Below are positions 23,773-35,190 of a stretch of 64,000 nucleotides of DNA, one piece after another. Both the position numbers and the translations under genes were made by a program. This stretch comes from Apostichopus japonicus (lineage: Eukaryota; Echinodermata; Holothuroidea; Aspidochirotida; Stichopodidae): the NCBI RefSeq assembly GCF_037975245.1, contig NC_092565.1:9847499-9911498 (forward strand), read 5' to 3'. Every line of letters starts with the position of its first letter. The stretch's first letter is position 1. The notes beneath the pieces were generated by a model that saw only the letters and a program-made list of their open reading frames with translations, did no database searches and was not told where the DNA came from.

Positions 23773-26290
23773 TGTTAAACATCTTAAAATAATTGAACTC
23801 CATATATGGATGATAATAATGACCATTGTTATGTCCATTACGCTTGTTATTTGAAAATACGAGCTCTTGTAACGAGAAATGAAAAAAAAATCATGCGAGC
23901 ATAAAATCCTCTTCAGGAAGCACTTATAGCTCCTCTCGTGTTTCTCTTGATTGTTTGGGATCGTTGGTTAAAAGCCTCGTGTTTGATCTGCAGGTTTATA
24001 ATGGACCCAATAACCTAAGAATATTAATAAAATACGTTTTACTTTTGACTGAATCACGGTGTAGATTAACTGTTTCATGAAATGTGTTATATAATTGAAA
24101 TAGTGGTGGAGCGATAAAAGCTAGACTCTTCTAATGGATTAACGTCTACGTTTGTTTTAAAAAAAAAGTAATTACAAACAACAAGGATCAGATAAAATAT
24201 AATCACGCAATTTTGTAAATGTGGAAGTGGGCTGGTTGGGGCCAGGGGTCCACCCGGGACGCAATTTTTTCCCAACTAACTGACACTGAAATTATTTCCT
24301 CGATTCTAAGGCCCGCTGACTTTTTTTTACTCGGCTCACGACTCCGTTGGGAAAACACGATCAGGTCTGGAAACTAAAGGATAATATCAGACAGTCTTAG
24401 ACAAACTTATAAATGATTCTCCCCTACCTCCACCCCTACCTCCACCCCTTTCCTTCTCGAAATGTACACAATCCTGGAGACAACCTTTCGGGGGATTTTC
24501 TTTCTAGACATGTTCGAACAAATTTTTAGCTGAATAGCTTAGTAGCTAACAATTTAAATCGTCTGCCAATCAAATTAACAGTGCTTGCTCAGGTTTTGAT
24601 CCATTTTAATATTTTTTAAGGCTATATGTCAAATGGTGAAAATAACGAATAATTCCAGCTGAATAAAGACATGTTTATTCTTTCAGTAACTCACATTAGA
24701 AACTTTGGACCTCTTATAGTCTAGTGTGTTCAACTGTCAAACGGTGTCAATACATCTGCGGAGATTGCTTAGAAGATTATGCAATTAATAAAAATCATTA
24801 GTCAATCATTGTTCAGGTGAGATGAAAAATGTACCTCCTAGAAAACTTACAGCGGAGGAGATTGCAATGATATGCACTTCAAATAGCAACATCACGTGAC
24901 ATACCGGATTTCAAATTATTTGAGGATTCGCTGAATATCGTCCAATTGAAATAGGGAGCTCTTTTTTTTTTCTTTGGCCGTGATCAAACCCACATCTGAA
25001 GAGATCATTTTCTGCTTTATGTGTTAAATTGTACGTAACTATGTTTATATACATATATATTAATATCTTTGCCTATATATTGTCTAAAACGTACAGTATC
25101 TTTCTTGGATTTTGGCCGCATTGCCAACTGATTTTTTTCCCTCAGAACTATGGCTGTATAGTAAACTGGCGAATTGGATGTCCAGAACTTCATATTCCTG
25201 AAAATAATATTAAACTGATGATTATGGAAAGATATGATATCACCGCTTAGAATAAAAAGTACCGTACGATTTTCTATAGGTACATCCTACAACTGGTATA
25301 GACCGCGATATAAAGAGACAAAGGAAATAAATTGGTGTAATGTATGTGCGTATCTATATATCCTTTCCTTTTTTCCAGTAGCATCTATAAATTTCGCTAA
25401 TCTGCATTACACACCGCAGCTCATAAAGCCAGTATATTTCATATTGCCAACAACATGTCACTGTATGATTGGATGACATGTATGGAGACGTTTTTCAGGG
25501 ACCAGGCCGATAAGAACCCGTAATCCATTGGTAAATATTACGAAACAACTGGGCACATATCTGGTTTTGTTGTTTTGTTTCTCTACTACATACGGAATAC
25601 CATTGCGCTGTACACGCAATCGTGCAGCAGTAATGGAAACCGGCTTAAAATTCCAGCTTGTTTTAAAGGATTACAGGTGCTTTAATTGGTACATTTTTCT
25701 TTCTTTCTAATATTGTGATCGTGTATAGGAAATTTTGTTGTTCACCGTGTGATGTATGTTACAGCAATGGATCGATCCTTGACGCGGTTTCACCCAATCA
25801 TAATTATTAGTCGAAATCATTATGATTTAAATCAGTTACTGGAAAAAGAGACAACTGAACGACAGTTGTATTGTTAACTAACTTGTTTCAGCATGTTGCT
25901 TGTTTAAGCCCTGTGGAACGCACCACTGATTTATTGAAGCGGCATTGTTTTAAAAGCTTTGTTATGGTTGTAATGGAAACTGGATCGGTTGTATTAATAG
26001 CACACCTGAACACAGCTTGGTAAGCAAGATGAAACTTTATATCAATGATTTGCGCGACAATTGTGTATATGCAGTCGTTTTGTCGAATACTTCATTACTC
26101 GAGAATACCACGTCATGGCATTTTGACGGCTAATGGTGATTAGAATCTGTTAAGACATTTACATTTTGATGATCTGCGGTGGATTATACATGAATTTTGG
26201 AAGTATGTGCTAGGAAATCGGTATTGTGGAATTAAATTTACCTTGGTTGAAATGTAAGAACAGTGAATGTCTCTGGACGTGGATAAGAGC
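23773..26290. other. Spacer between GPCR copies 1 and 2
   Basis: Aligns with the other two spacers, except for a ~150-bp missing block near 24735 and replaced sequence at 24251-24310. A plus-strand frame around 25528-25710 is shared with the other spacers (see findings). No established gene. Confidence 0.6.
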
Positions 26291-26297
26291 GTATGCA

Positions 26298-27782
26298 TTA
26301 ATGTTTAACTAGTTTCATTACTGCTTTTCGGAAACCTAAATTGGTGACAACGTATAAGATAGGATTGACTGCGGAATTCGCACACAGAAGAACAAAGAAT
26401 GCCAAATCAAGCAACGGAGGTAACTGGATCAGTCCCAGGGCTTGTAGTACAACCCCTATGTAAAATGGCAACCAACAGACTAGGAACACTGATACCAATA
26501 TGACGACCACCTTGACAGCTTTTGTGCATCCAAACAGCTCATTCTTTTTTTGTTTTCTTCTTTCACATGTGGCACATTTTGGAGTTTGCGAAATTATACT
26601 GACATCATTCCTAGCCACTAGTCCTTTACTTCTCGATGATGATAAGTCCGTTGTTGACTTTTGTTGCATTTTAACAATAGAATTAGATACGGACACATTT
26701 TGATCATCACTAGTAAGATTATAATCCACGCTACTAACACTGATGCCAATTCTTGACGAGACTTCTGAAAGATCACAGTTTTGACCGCGTTTGCCCGTTG
26801 TTTCACTTAGTTCTCTCTCAGTAACATCATCGAGTTGCGATGATATTTTTGGTATCTCTTTGTCTCCTTTCCTCTCAATATTGTTGTTTTCCAGTTGTCT
26901 GCTCGATGCCATTGACGAAGTTCCCATTTCGAAATGATCTTTGATATTATCTCGCAAATCCTTGCTATTCAAGAGGTCGGTGTCTAAAGTATTAGATGGA
27001 TCTTCGTGCTGACCACTGTCTTGTAGATGTTGGGTTGTATTGTCACCATGGTGATGCACCACTTTCTTGTTTCTGGATGTGATTTTATGCTCATTCCTAC
27101 AAGGAGTCGCAACAATATCAAGGAACTCGCGCCTTCTTTGTTTCAAGTGTTTGAGCATAAGCGTGTTATAACCCACGAGATGGGAAACGGGTAGAAGAAC
27201 GTCGACAGAAAACGCCACCACTGTATACAATGCGTCTGTGCCAATTTCATCACTACTGCAGTAAGACATAAATCTGCCACTTTGATCTAGCCAAACATAA
27301 ATCATGACCGAAAATATCAGTATGACGAAATAAGTGATTAAAACCATTTTTTTAGCCATTCTTGGTGTCTGCGTTTTCTTGTGATGTATCACGTCTTTTA
27401 CCATAAGATATCGATCACGTGATATCAGTAGAACCATGTAAATGGATGCAAGTAAAGCTAAAAATGAAGGCCAAAATGACAAATGGCAAAATAATAAATT
27501 GCTTGACAAATCCGGTGAAATTATGCTTGCAATGCTAACTGGCATGATTATAATTCCAACCAAAAAATCGGCTATAGCTAAATTGAAAATATAGCAGTTA
27601 ACTCCAGTTTGCCGAAGTTTTCCGTCTTTACAAAATGCAACTATTGTCACAAAATTTCCTAAGACAATTATTACTGCAATGAAAGATCCAATAACTAAAA
27701 AAGAATAAATAATACCATCGTGTAATTCGAAACTGGTCTCGTTTGGTTTCTCCGTTCGAGAAAGTGATTCACTTTGATCCAT
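26298..27782 (-). CDS. Class A (rhodopsin-like) GPCR, array copy 2, 494 aa, intact
   Basis: Intronless receptor for the plasma membrane. N-glycosylation site N14; TM1 about 25-50 with GN43; TM2 with NLAIAD (D72); C99 at 3.25 and C175 in extracellular loop 2; DRY 123-125; TM5 with P198; a third intracellular loop of about 210 residues rich in Ser/Asn/Asp with a HHH patch and a CATCERRKQKKNE end; TM6 with F-x-x-CWLP (W437); TM7 with NSAVNPILY (473-477) and a short basic tail. The long loop resembles muscarinic and histamine H3-type receptors, but position 3.32 is Ser (S106), not the Asp that binds amines, so an amine ligand is doubtful. Ligand and G protein unknown. Start ATG is shared with copies 1 and 3. 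Confidence 0.93.
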   Translation of the reverse strand: MDQSESLSRTEKPNETSFELHDGIIYSFLVIGSFIAVIIVLGNFVTIVAFCKDGKLRQTGVNCYIFNLAIADFLVGIIIMPVSIASIISPDLSSNLLFCHLSFWPSFLALLASIYMVLLISRDRYLMVKDVIHHKKTQTPRMAKKMVLITYFVILIFSVMIYVWLDQSGRFMSYCSSDEIGTDALYTVVAFSVDVLLPVSHLVGYNTLMLKHLKQRRREFLDIVATPCRNEHKITSRNKKVVHHHGDNTTQHLQDSGQHEDPSNTLDTDLLNSKDLRDNIKDHFEMGTSSMASSRQLENNNIERKGDKEIPKISSQLDDVTERELSETTGKRGQNCDLSEVSSRIGISVSSVDYNLTSDDQNVSVSNSIVKMQQKSTTDLSSSRSKGLVARNDVSIISQTPKCATCERRKQKKNELFGCTKAVKVVVILVSVFLVCWLPFYIGVVLQALGLIQLPPLLDLAFFVLLCANSAVNPILYVVTNLGFRKAVMKLVKH

Positions 27783-27914
27783 GATTTACAAGAAAAATGT
27801 CAATCTCAGCATACGACGAGAAGTTAACCAAAACTGATCAATTTACACAATGATGAACTGGAGGCTGAAATATACCACCATTACATATCCATTCACCGCG
27901 ACTAGTAGGAAACA

Positions 27915-28028
27915 TTTATAGAGCTGTTTTGATGCTGTGATTTAGTCTTGTAATTGAAAGAAGTGACGTAAAAATAAGTTCGAATAGTAACGTTTAATGG
28001 AAGTAATCCGACCTCGTGGTCACGTGAC
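27915..28028 (-). promoter_or_regulatory. Promoter of GPCR copy 2
   Basis: TATAAA on the minus strand (27915-27920), TGACGTAA (27964-27971) and GTCACGTGAC (28019-28028), same order and similar spacing as in the other copies. Confidence 0.6.
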
Positions 28029-30750
28029 TGTTAAACATCTTAAAATAATTGAACTCCATATATGGATGATAATAATGACCATTGTTATGTCCATTACGCT
28101 TGTTTTTTGAAAATACCAGCTCTTGTAACGAGAAATGAAGAAAAGTCATGCGAACATAAAATCCTCTTCAGAAAACACTTAGCTCCTTTCGTGTTTCTCT
28201 TGATTGTTTGGGATCGTTGGTTAAAAGCCTCGTGTTTGATCTGCAGGTTTATAATGGACACAATAACCTATGTAATATTAATAAAAAACAACGTTTTACT
28301 TTTGACTGAATCACGGTGTAGATTAACTGTTTCATGAAATGTGTTTTATAATTGATATAGTGGTGGAGCGATAAAAGCTAGACTCTTCTAATGGATTAAC
28401 GTCTACGTTTGTTTAAGAAAAAAGTAATAACAAACAACAAGGATCAGATAAAATATAATCACGCAATTTTGTAAATGTGGAAAGTGGGCTGGTTGGGGCC
28501 AGGGGTCCACCCGGGACCCGGCTCAATTAGGTGGTTTGGTGAAACATGAACTGAATAACAATTTATACTAATTAAATAATATGGCCTTCTTACGGATAAA
28601 TGAAGATCAACGAGAGACCCGCTGACTTTTTTTACTCGGCTCACGACTCAGTTGGGAAAACACGATCAGGTCTGGAAACTAAAGGATAATATTAGACAGT
28701 CTTAGACAAACTTATGAATGATTCTCCTCTACCTCCACCCCTACCTTCATCCCTTTCCTTTTCGAAAGGTACACAATCCTGGGGACAACCCTTCGGGGGA
28801 TTTTCTTTCTAGACATGTTTGAACATATTTTTAGCTGAATAGCTTAGTGTTTGAACATATTTTTAGCTGAATAGCTTAGTAGCTAACAATTTAAATCGAC
28901 TGCCAATCAAATTAACAGTGCTTGCTCAGGCTTTGATCCATTTAAATATTTTTTAAGGCTATATGTCAAATGATGAAAATAACGAATAATTCCAGCTGAA
29001 TAAAGACATGTTTTTTCTTTCAGTAACTCACATTGGAAACTTTGGACCTCTTATAGTCTAGTGTTTTAAACTCGCCGTTTCTTGATAAAATAAAAGCTCC
29101 CTGATTAAAGGAAAGAAGCTATATTGGTTATCCACTTTACTTTACCTCCAGCGACAGGATTATAATTACTTGGATGACGCATGCAGCCTTATATGGAAAA
29201 TGAAGATTGAAAAGCAAATGGTCAATACATCTGCGGAGATTGCTTAGAAGATTATGTAATTAATAAAAATCATTAGTCAATCATTGTTCAGGTGAGATGA
29301 AAAATGTACCTCCTAGAAAATTACAGCGGGGGAGATTTCAATGATATGCACTTCAAATAGCAACATCACGTGACATACCGGATTTCAAATTATTTGAGGA
29401 TTCGCTGAATATCGTCCAAATGAAATAGTGAGCCCTTTTTTTTCTTTGGACGTGATCAAACCTTCACCTGAAGAGATCAGTTTCTGCTTTATGTATTTAA
29501 TTGTACATATCTATATTTATATACATATATATTTATATCTAGGCCTATATATTGTCTCTAAAACGTACGGCATCTTTCTTGGATTTTGGCTGCATTACCA
29601 GAAATAATATGGCTGTATAGTAAACTGGCGAATCAGATGTCCAGAACTTCATATTCCTGAAGATAATATTAACCTGATGATTATGGAAAGATATGATATC
29701 ACCGCTTAGAATAAAAAGTACCGTACGGTTTGCTATAGGTGCATCCTACAACTGGTGTAGACCGCGATATAAAGAGACAAAGGAAATTTATTGGTGTAAT
29801 GTATGTGCGTATCTATACTTTCTTTTTTTCCAGTAGCATCAATAAATTTCGTTAATCTGCATTATATACCGCAGCTCATATAGCCAGTATATTCCATATT
29901 GCCAACAACATGTCATTGTATGATTGGATGACATGTATACGGAGGACGTTTATCATGGACAAGGCCTATAAGAACCCGTAATCCATTGGTAAATATTAGG
30001 AAACAATTGGGCACATATCTGGTTTTGTTGTTTTGTTTCTCTATTACATACGGAATACCATTGCGCTGTACATGTAATCGTACAGCTGTAATAGAAACCG
30101 GCTTAAAATTCCAGCTTGTTTTAAAGGATTACAGGTGAATTAATTGGTACATTTTTCTTTCTTTCTAATATTGTGATCATGTAGAGGAAATTTGTTGTTC
30201 ACCGTGTGATGTATCTTACAGCAATGGATCGATCCTTGACGCGGTTTCACGCAGTCATAATTATAAGTCGAAATCATTATGATTTAAATCAGTTACTGGA
30301 AAAAGAGACAACTGAACGACAGTTTTATAGTTAACTTGTTTCAGCATGTTGCCTGTTTAAGTCCTGTGGAATGCACCACTTATTTATTGAAGCGGCATTG
30401 TTTTAAAAGCTTTTTTATGGTTGCCATGGAAATTCGGTCGTTTGTACTGATAGGACACCTGAACACAGCTTGGTAAGCAAGATGAAACTTTATATCAATG
30501 ATTTGCGCGACAATTGTGTATATGCAGTCGTTTTGTCGAAAACTTCATTACTCGAGAATACCACGTCGTTGCATTTTGACGGCATAATGGTGATTAGAAT
30601 CTATTAAGACATTTACATATTGATGATCTGCGGTGGATTATACATGAATTTTGGAAGTATGTGCTAGGAAATCGGTATTGTGGAATTAAATTTACCTTCA
30701 AGTTGGTTGAAATGTAAGAACAGTGAATGTCTCTGGACGTGGATAAGAGC
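28029..30750. other. Spacer between GPCR copies 2 and 3
   Basis: Carries the ~150-bp block at 29071-29220 that unit 1 lacks, and a local 33-bp duplication at 28814-28880 (TGAACATATTTTTAGCTGAA repeated). No supported gene. Confidence 0.6.
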
Positions 30751-30757
30751 GTATGCA

Positions 30758-32239
30758 TTAATGTTTAACTAGTTTCATTACTGCTTTTCGGAAACCTAAA
30801 TTGGTGACAACGTATAAGATAGGATTGACTGCGGAATTCGCACACAGAAGAACAAAGAATGCCAAATCAAGCAACGGAGGTAACTGGATCAGTCCCAGAG
30901 CGTGTAGTACAAGCCCTATGTAAAATGGCAACCAACAGACTAGGAACACTGATACCAATATGACGACCACCTTGACAGCTTTTGTGCATCCAAACAGCTC
31001 ATTCTTTTTTTGTTTTCTTCTTTCACATGTGGCACATTTTGGAGTTGGCGAAATTATACTGATATCATTCCTAGCCACTAGTCCATTACTTCTCGATGGT
31101 GATAAGTCCGTTGTTGAATTTTGTATTTTAACATTAGAATTAGATACGGACACATTTTGATCATCACTAGTAAGATGATAACCCACGCTACTAACACTGT
31201 TGCCAATTCTTGACGAGTCTTCTGAAAGATCACAGTTTTGACCGCGTTTGCCAGTTGTTTCACTTAGTTCTCTCTCTGTAGCATCACCGAGTTGCGATGT
31301 TATATTTGGTACCTCTTTGTCTCCTTTCCTCTCAATGTTGTTGTTTTCCAGTTGTCTGCTCGATGCCATCGACGATGTTCCCATTTCGAAATGATCTTTG
31401 ATATTATCTCGCAAATCCTTGCTTTTCAAGAGGTCGGTGTCTAAAGTATTAGATGAATCTTCGTGCTGACCACTGTCGTGTAGTTGTTGGGTTGTATTGT
31501 CACCATGGTGATGTACCACTTTCTTGTTTCTGGATGTGATTTTATGCTCATTCCTACAAGGAGTCGCAACAATATCAAGGAACTGGCGCCTTCTTTGTAT
31601 CAAGTGTTTGAGCATAAGCGTGTTATAACCCACGAGATGGGAAACGGGTAGAAGAACGTCGACAGAAAAATTCACCCCTACAAACACTGCGTCTGTGACA
31701 ATTTCATTACTACTGCAGTAAGACATAAATCTGTCACTTTGATCTAGCAAAACATAAAACATGACCGAAAATATCAGTATGACGAAATAAGTGATTAAAA
31801 CCAGTTTTTTAGCCATTCTTGGTGTCTGCGTTTTCTTGTGATGTATCACGTCTTTTACCATAAGATATCGATCACGTGATATCAGTAGAACCATGTAAAT
31901 GGATGCATGTAAAGCGAAATATGAAGGCCAAAATGACAAATGACAAAATAAATAATTGCTTGGCAAATCCGGTGAAATCATGCTTGCAATGCTAACTGGC
32001 ATGGTTATAATTCCAACCAAAAAATCGGCTATAGCTAAATTGAAAATATAGCAGTTAACTCCAGTTTGCCGAAGTTTTCCGTCTTTACAAAATGCAACTA
32101 TTGTCACAAAATTTCCTAAGACAATTATTACTACAATGAAAGATCCAATAACTGAAAAAGAATAAATAATACCACCGTGTAATACGAAACTGGTCTCGTT
32201 TGGTTTCTCCGTTCGAGAAAGTGATTCACTTTGATCCAT
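30758..32239 (-). CDS. Class A GPCR, array copy 3, 493 aa, intact
   Basis: Same architecture as copy 2: NLAIAD, DRY, long third intracellular loop, CWLP and NPILY all present, and Ser at 3.32. It differs from copy 2 most in extracellular loop 2 and the start of TM5, where it reads DAVFVGVNFSVD like copy 1, while in the late third loop it reads SVGYHLTSDD and KIQ like copy 4. One residue is missing in the loop (KIQNST against KIQQNST). TM4 ends FYVLLDQ, whereas the others read YVWLDQ. The ligand is unrecognised. Confidence 0.93.
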   Translation of the reverse strand: MDQSESLSRTEKPNETSFVLHGGIIYSFSVIGSFIVVIIVLGNFVTIVAFCKDGKLRQTGVNCYIFNLAIADFLVGIITMPVSIASMISPDLPSNYLFCHLSFWPSYFALHASIYMVLLISRDRYLMVKDVIHHKKTQTPRMAKKLVLITYFVILIFSVMFYVLLDQSDRFMSYCSSNEIVTDAVFVGVNFSVDVLLPVSHLVGYNTLMLKHLIQRRRQFLDIVATPCRNEHKITSRNKKVVHHHGDNTTQQLHDSGQHEDSSNTLDTDLLKSKDLRDNIKDHFEMGTSSMASSRQLENNNIERKGDKEVPNITSQLGDATERELSETTGKRGQNCDLSEDSSRIGNSVSSVGYHLTSDDQNVSVSNSNVKIQNSTTDLSPSRSNGLVARNDISIISPTPKCATCERRKQKKNELFGCTKAVKVVVILVSVFLVCWLPFYIGLVLHALGLIQLPPLLDLAFFVLLCANSAVNPILYVVTNLGFRKAVMKLVKH

Positions 32240-32371
32240 GATTTACAAGAAAAATATTCAATCTCAGCATACGACGAGAAGTTAACCAAAATTGATCGAT
32301 TTACACAATGATGAACTGGAGGCTGAAATATACCACCATTACATATCCATTCACCGTGACTATAGGACACA

Positions 32372-32485
32372 TTTATAGAGCTGTTTTGATGCTGTGATTT
32401 AGTCTTGTAATTGAAAGAAGTGACGTAAAAATAAGTTCGAATAGTAATGTTTAATGGATGTGATCCGACCTCGTGGTCACGTGAC
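32372..32485 (-). promoter_or_regulatory. Promoter of GPCR copy 3
   Basis: TATAAA on the minus strand (32372-32377), TGACGTAA (32421-32428) and GTCACGTGAC (32476-32485). Confidence 0.6.
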
Positions 32486-35185
32486 TGTTAAACATCTTAA
32501 AATAATTGAACTCCATATATGGATGATAATAATGACCATTGTTATGTCCATTACGCTTGTTTTTTGAAAATACCAGCTCTTGTAACGAGAAATGAAGAAA
32601 AGTCATGCGAACATAAAATCCTCTTCAGAAAACACTTAGCTCCTTTCGTGTTTCTCTTGATTGTTTGGGTCGTTTGGTTAAAAGCCTCGTGTTTGATCTG
32701 CAGGTTTATAATGACCCAATAACCTATGTAATATTAATAAAAAACAACGTTTTACTTTTGACTGAATCACGGTGTAGATCAACTGTTTCATGAAATGTGT
32801 TTTATAATTGATATAGTGGTGGAGCGATAAAAGCTAGACTCTTCTAATGGATTAACGTCTACGTTTGTTTAAGAAAAAAGTAATAACAAACAACAAGGAT
32901 CAGATAAAATATAATCACGCAATTTTGTAAATGTGGAAAGTGGGCTGGATGGGGCCAGGGGTCCACCCGGGACACGGCTCAATTAGGTGGTTAGGTGAAA
33001 CATGAACTGAATAACAATTTATACTAATTAAATAATATGGCCTTCTTACGGATAAATGAAGATCAACGAGAGATCCGCTGACTTTTTTTACTCGGCTCAC
33101 GACTCAGTTGGGAAAACACGATCAGGTCTGGAAACTAAAGGATAATATAAGACAGTCTTAGACAAACTTATGAATGATTCTCCCCTACCTCCACCCCTAC
33201 CTTCACCCCTTTCCTTTTCGAAAGGTACACAATCCTGGGGACAACCTTTCGGGGGATTTTCTTTCTAGACATGTTGGAACATATTTTTAGCTGAATAGCT
33301 TAGTAGCTAACAATTTAAATCGACTGCCAATCAAATTAACAGTGCTTGCTCAGGCTTTGATCCATTTAAATATTTTTTAAGGCTATATGTCAAATGATGA
33401 AAATAACGTATAATTCCAGCTGAATAAAGACATGTTTATTCTTTCAGTAACTCACATTGGAAACTTTGGACCTCTTATAGTCTAGTGAGTTCAACTCGCC
33501 GTTTCTTGATAAAATAAAATCTCCCTGATTAAAGGAAAGAAGCTTATTTGTTATCCACTCTACTTTACCTCCAGCGACAGGATTATAATTACTTGGATGA
33601 CGCATACAGCTTTATATGGAAAATGAAGATTGAAATGCAAATGGTCAATACATCTGCGGAGATTGCTTAGAAGATTATGTAATTAATAAAAATCATTAGT
33701 CAATCAATTGTTCAGGTGAGATGAAAAATGTACCTCCTAAAAACTTACAGCGGAGGAGATTGCAATGATATGCACTTCAAATAGCAACATCGCGTGACAT
33801 ACCGGATTTCAAATTATTTGAGGATTCGCTGAATATCGTCCAACTGAAATAGGGAGCTCTTTTTTTTCTTTGGACGTGATCAACCCCACATCTGAAGAGA
33901 CCATTTTCTGCTTTATGTGTTTAATTGTACATAACTATGTTTATATACATATATATTTATATCTTTGCCTATTTATTGTCTAAAACGCACAGTATCTTTC
34001 TTGGATCTTGGACGCATTACAAACTGATTTTTTTTTCCTCAGAACTATGGCTGTATAGTAAACTGGCGAATTGGACGTCTAGAACTTCATATTCCTGAAG
34101 ATAATATTAAACTGATGATTATGGAAAGATATGATATCACCGCGTAGAATAAAAAGTACCGTACGATTTGCTACAGGTGCATCCTACAACTGGTATAGAC
34201 CGCGATATAAAGAGACAAAGGAAATAAATTGGTGTAATGTATGTGCGTATCAATACTTTTTTTCCAGTAGCATCTATAAATTTCGTTAATCTGCATTATA
34301 TACCGCAGCTCATATAGCCAGTATATTCCATATTGCCAACAACATGTCATTGTATGATTGGATGACATGTATACGGAGGACGTTTATCAGGGACTAGGCC
34401 TATATATAAGAACCCGTAATCCATTGGTAAATATTACGAAACAATTGGGCACATATCTGGTTTTGTTGTTTGGTTTCTCTACTACATACGGAATACCATT
34501 GCGCTGTACATGCAATCATGCAGCAGTAATAGAAACCGGCTTAAAATTCCAGCTTGTTTTAAAGGATTACAGGTGCTTTAATTGGTACATTTTTCTTCCT
34601 TTCTAATATTGTGATCGTGTATAGGAAATTTTGTTGTTCACCGTGTGATGTATGTTACAGCAATGGATCGATCCTTGACGCGGTTTCACCCAATCATAAT
34701 TATTAGTCGAAATCTTTATGATTTAAATCAGTTACTGGAAAAAGAGACAACTGAACGACAGTTTTATTGGTAACTTGTTTCAGCATGTTGCCTGTTTAAG
34801 TCCTGTGGAATGCACCACTTATTTATTGAAGCGGCATTGTTTTAATAGCTTTGTTATGGTTGTAATGGAAACTGGATCGGTTGTATTAATAGCACACCTG
34901 AACACAGCTTGGTAAGCAAGATGAAACTTTATATCAATGATTTGCGCGACAATTGTGTATATGCAGTCGTTTTGTCGAATACTTCATTACTCGAGAATAC
35001 CACGTCGTTGCATTTTGACGGCATAATGGTGATTAGAATCTGTTAAGACATTTACATTTTGATGATCTGCGGTGGATTATACATGAATTTTGGAAGTATG
35101 TGCTAGGAAATCGGTATTGTGGAATTAAATTGACTGTGGTTGAAATGTAAGAACATTGAATGTCTCTGGACGTGGATAAGAGCGT
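32486..35185. other. Spacer between GPCR copies 3 and 4
   Basis: Aligns end to end with the copy 2-3 spacer. It includes the ~150-bp block (33490-33645) and the shared plus-strand frame (34358-34606). No supported gene. Confidence 0.6.
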
Positions 35186-35190
35186 ATGCA

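Noticed and set aside
28459-28644. Small minus-strand frame (VSPNHLIEPGPGWTPGP) repeated in three GPCR spacers
   Set aside because: Shared through recent duplication; its absence from unit 1 and lack of any domain or splice context do not support a gene.
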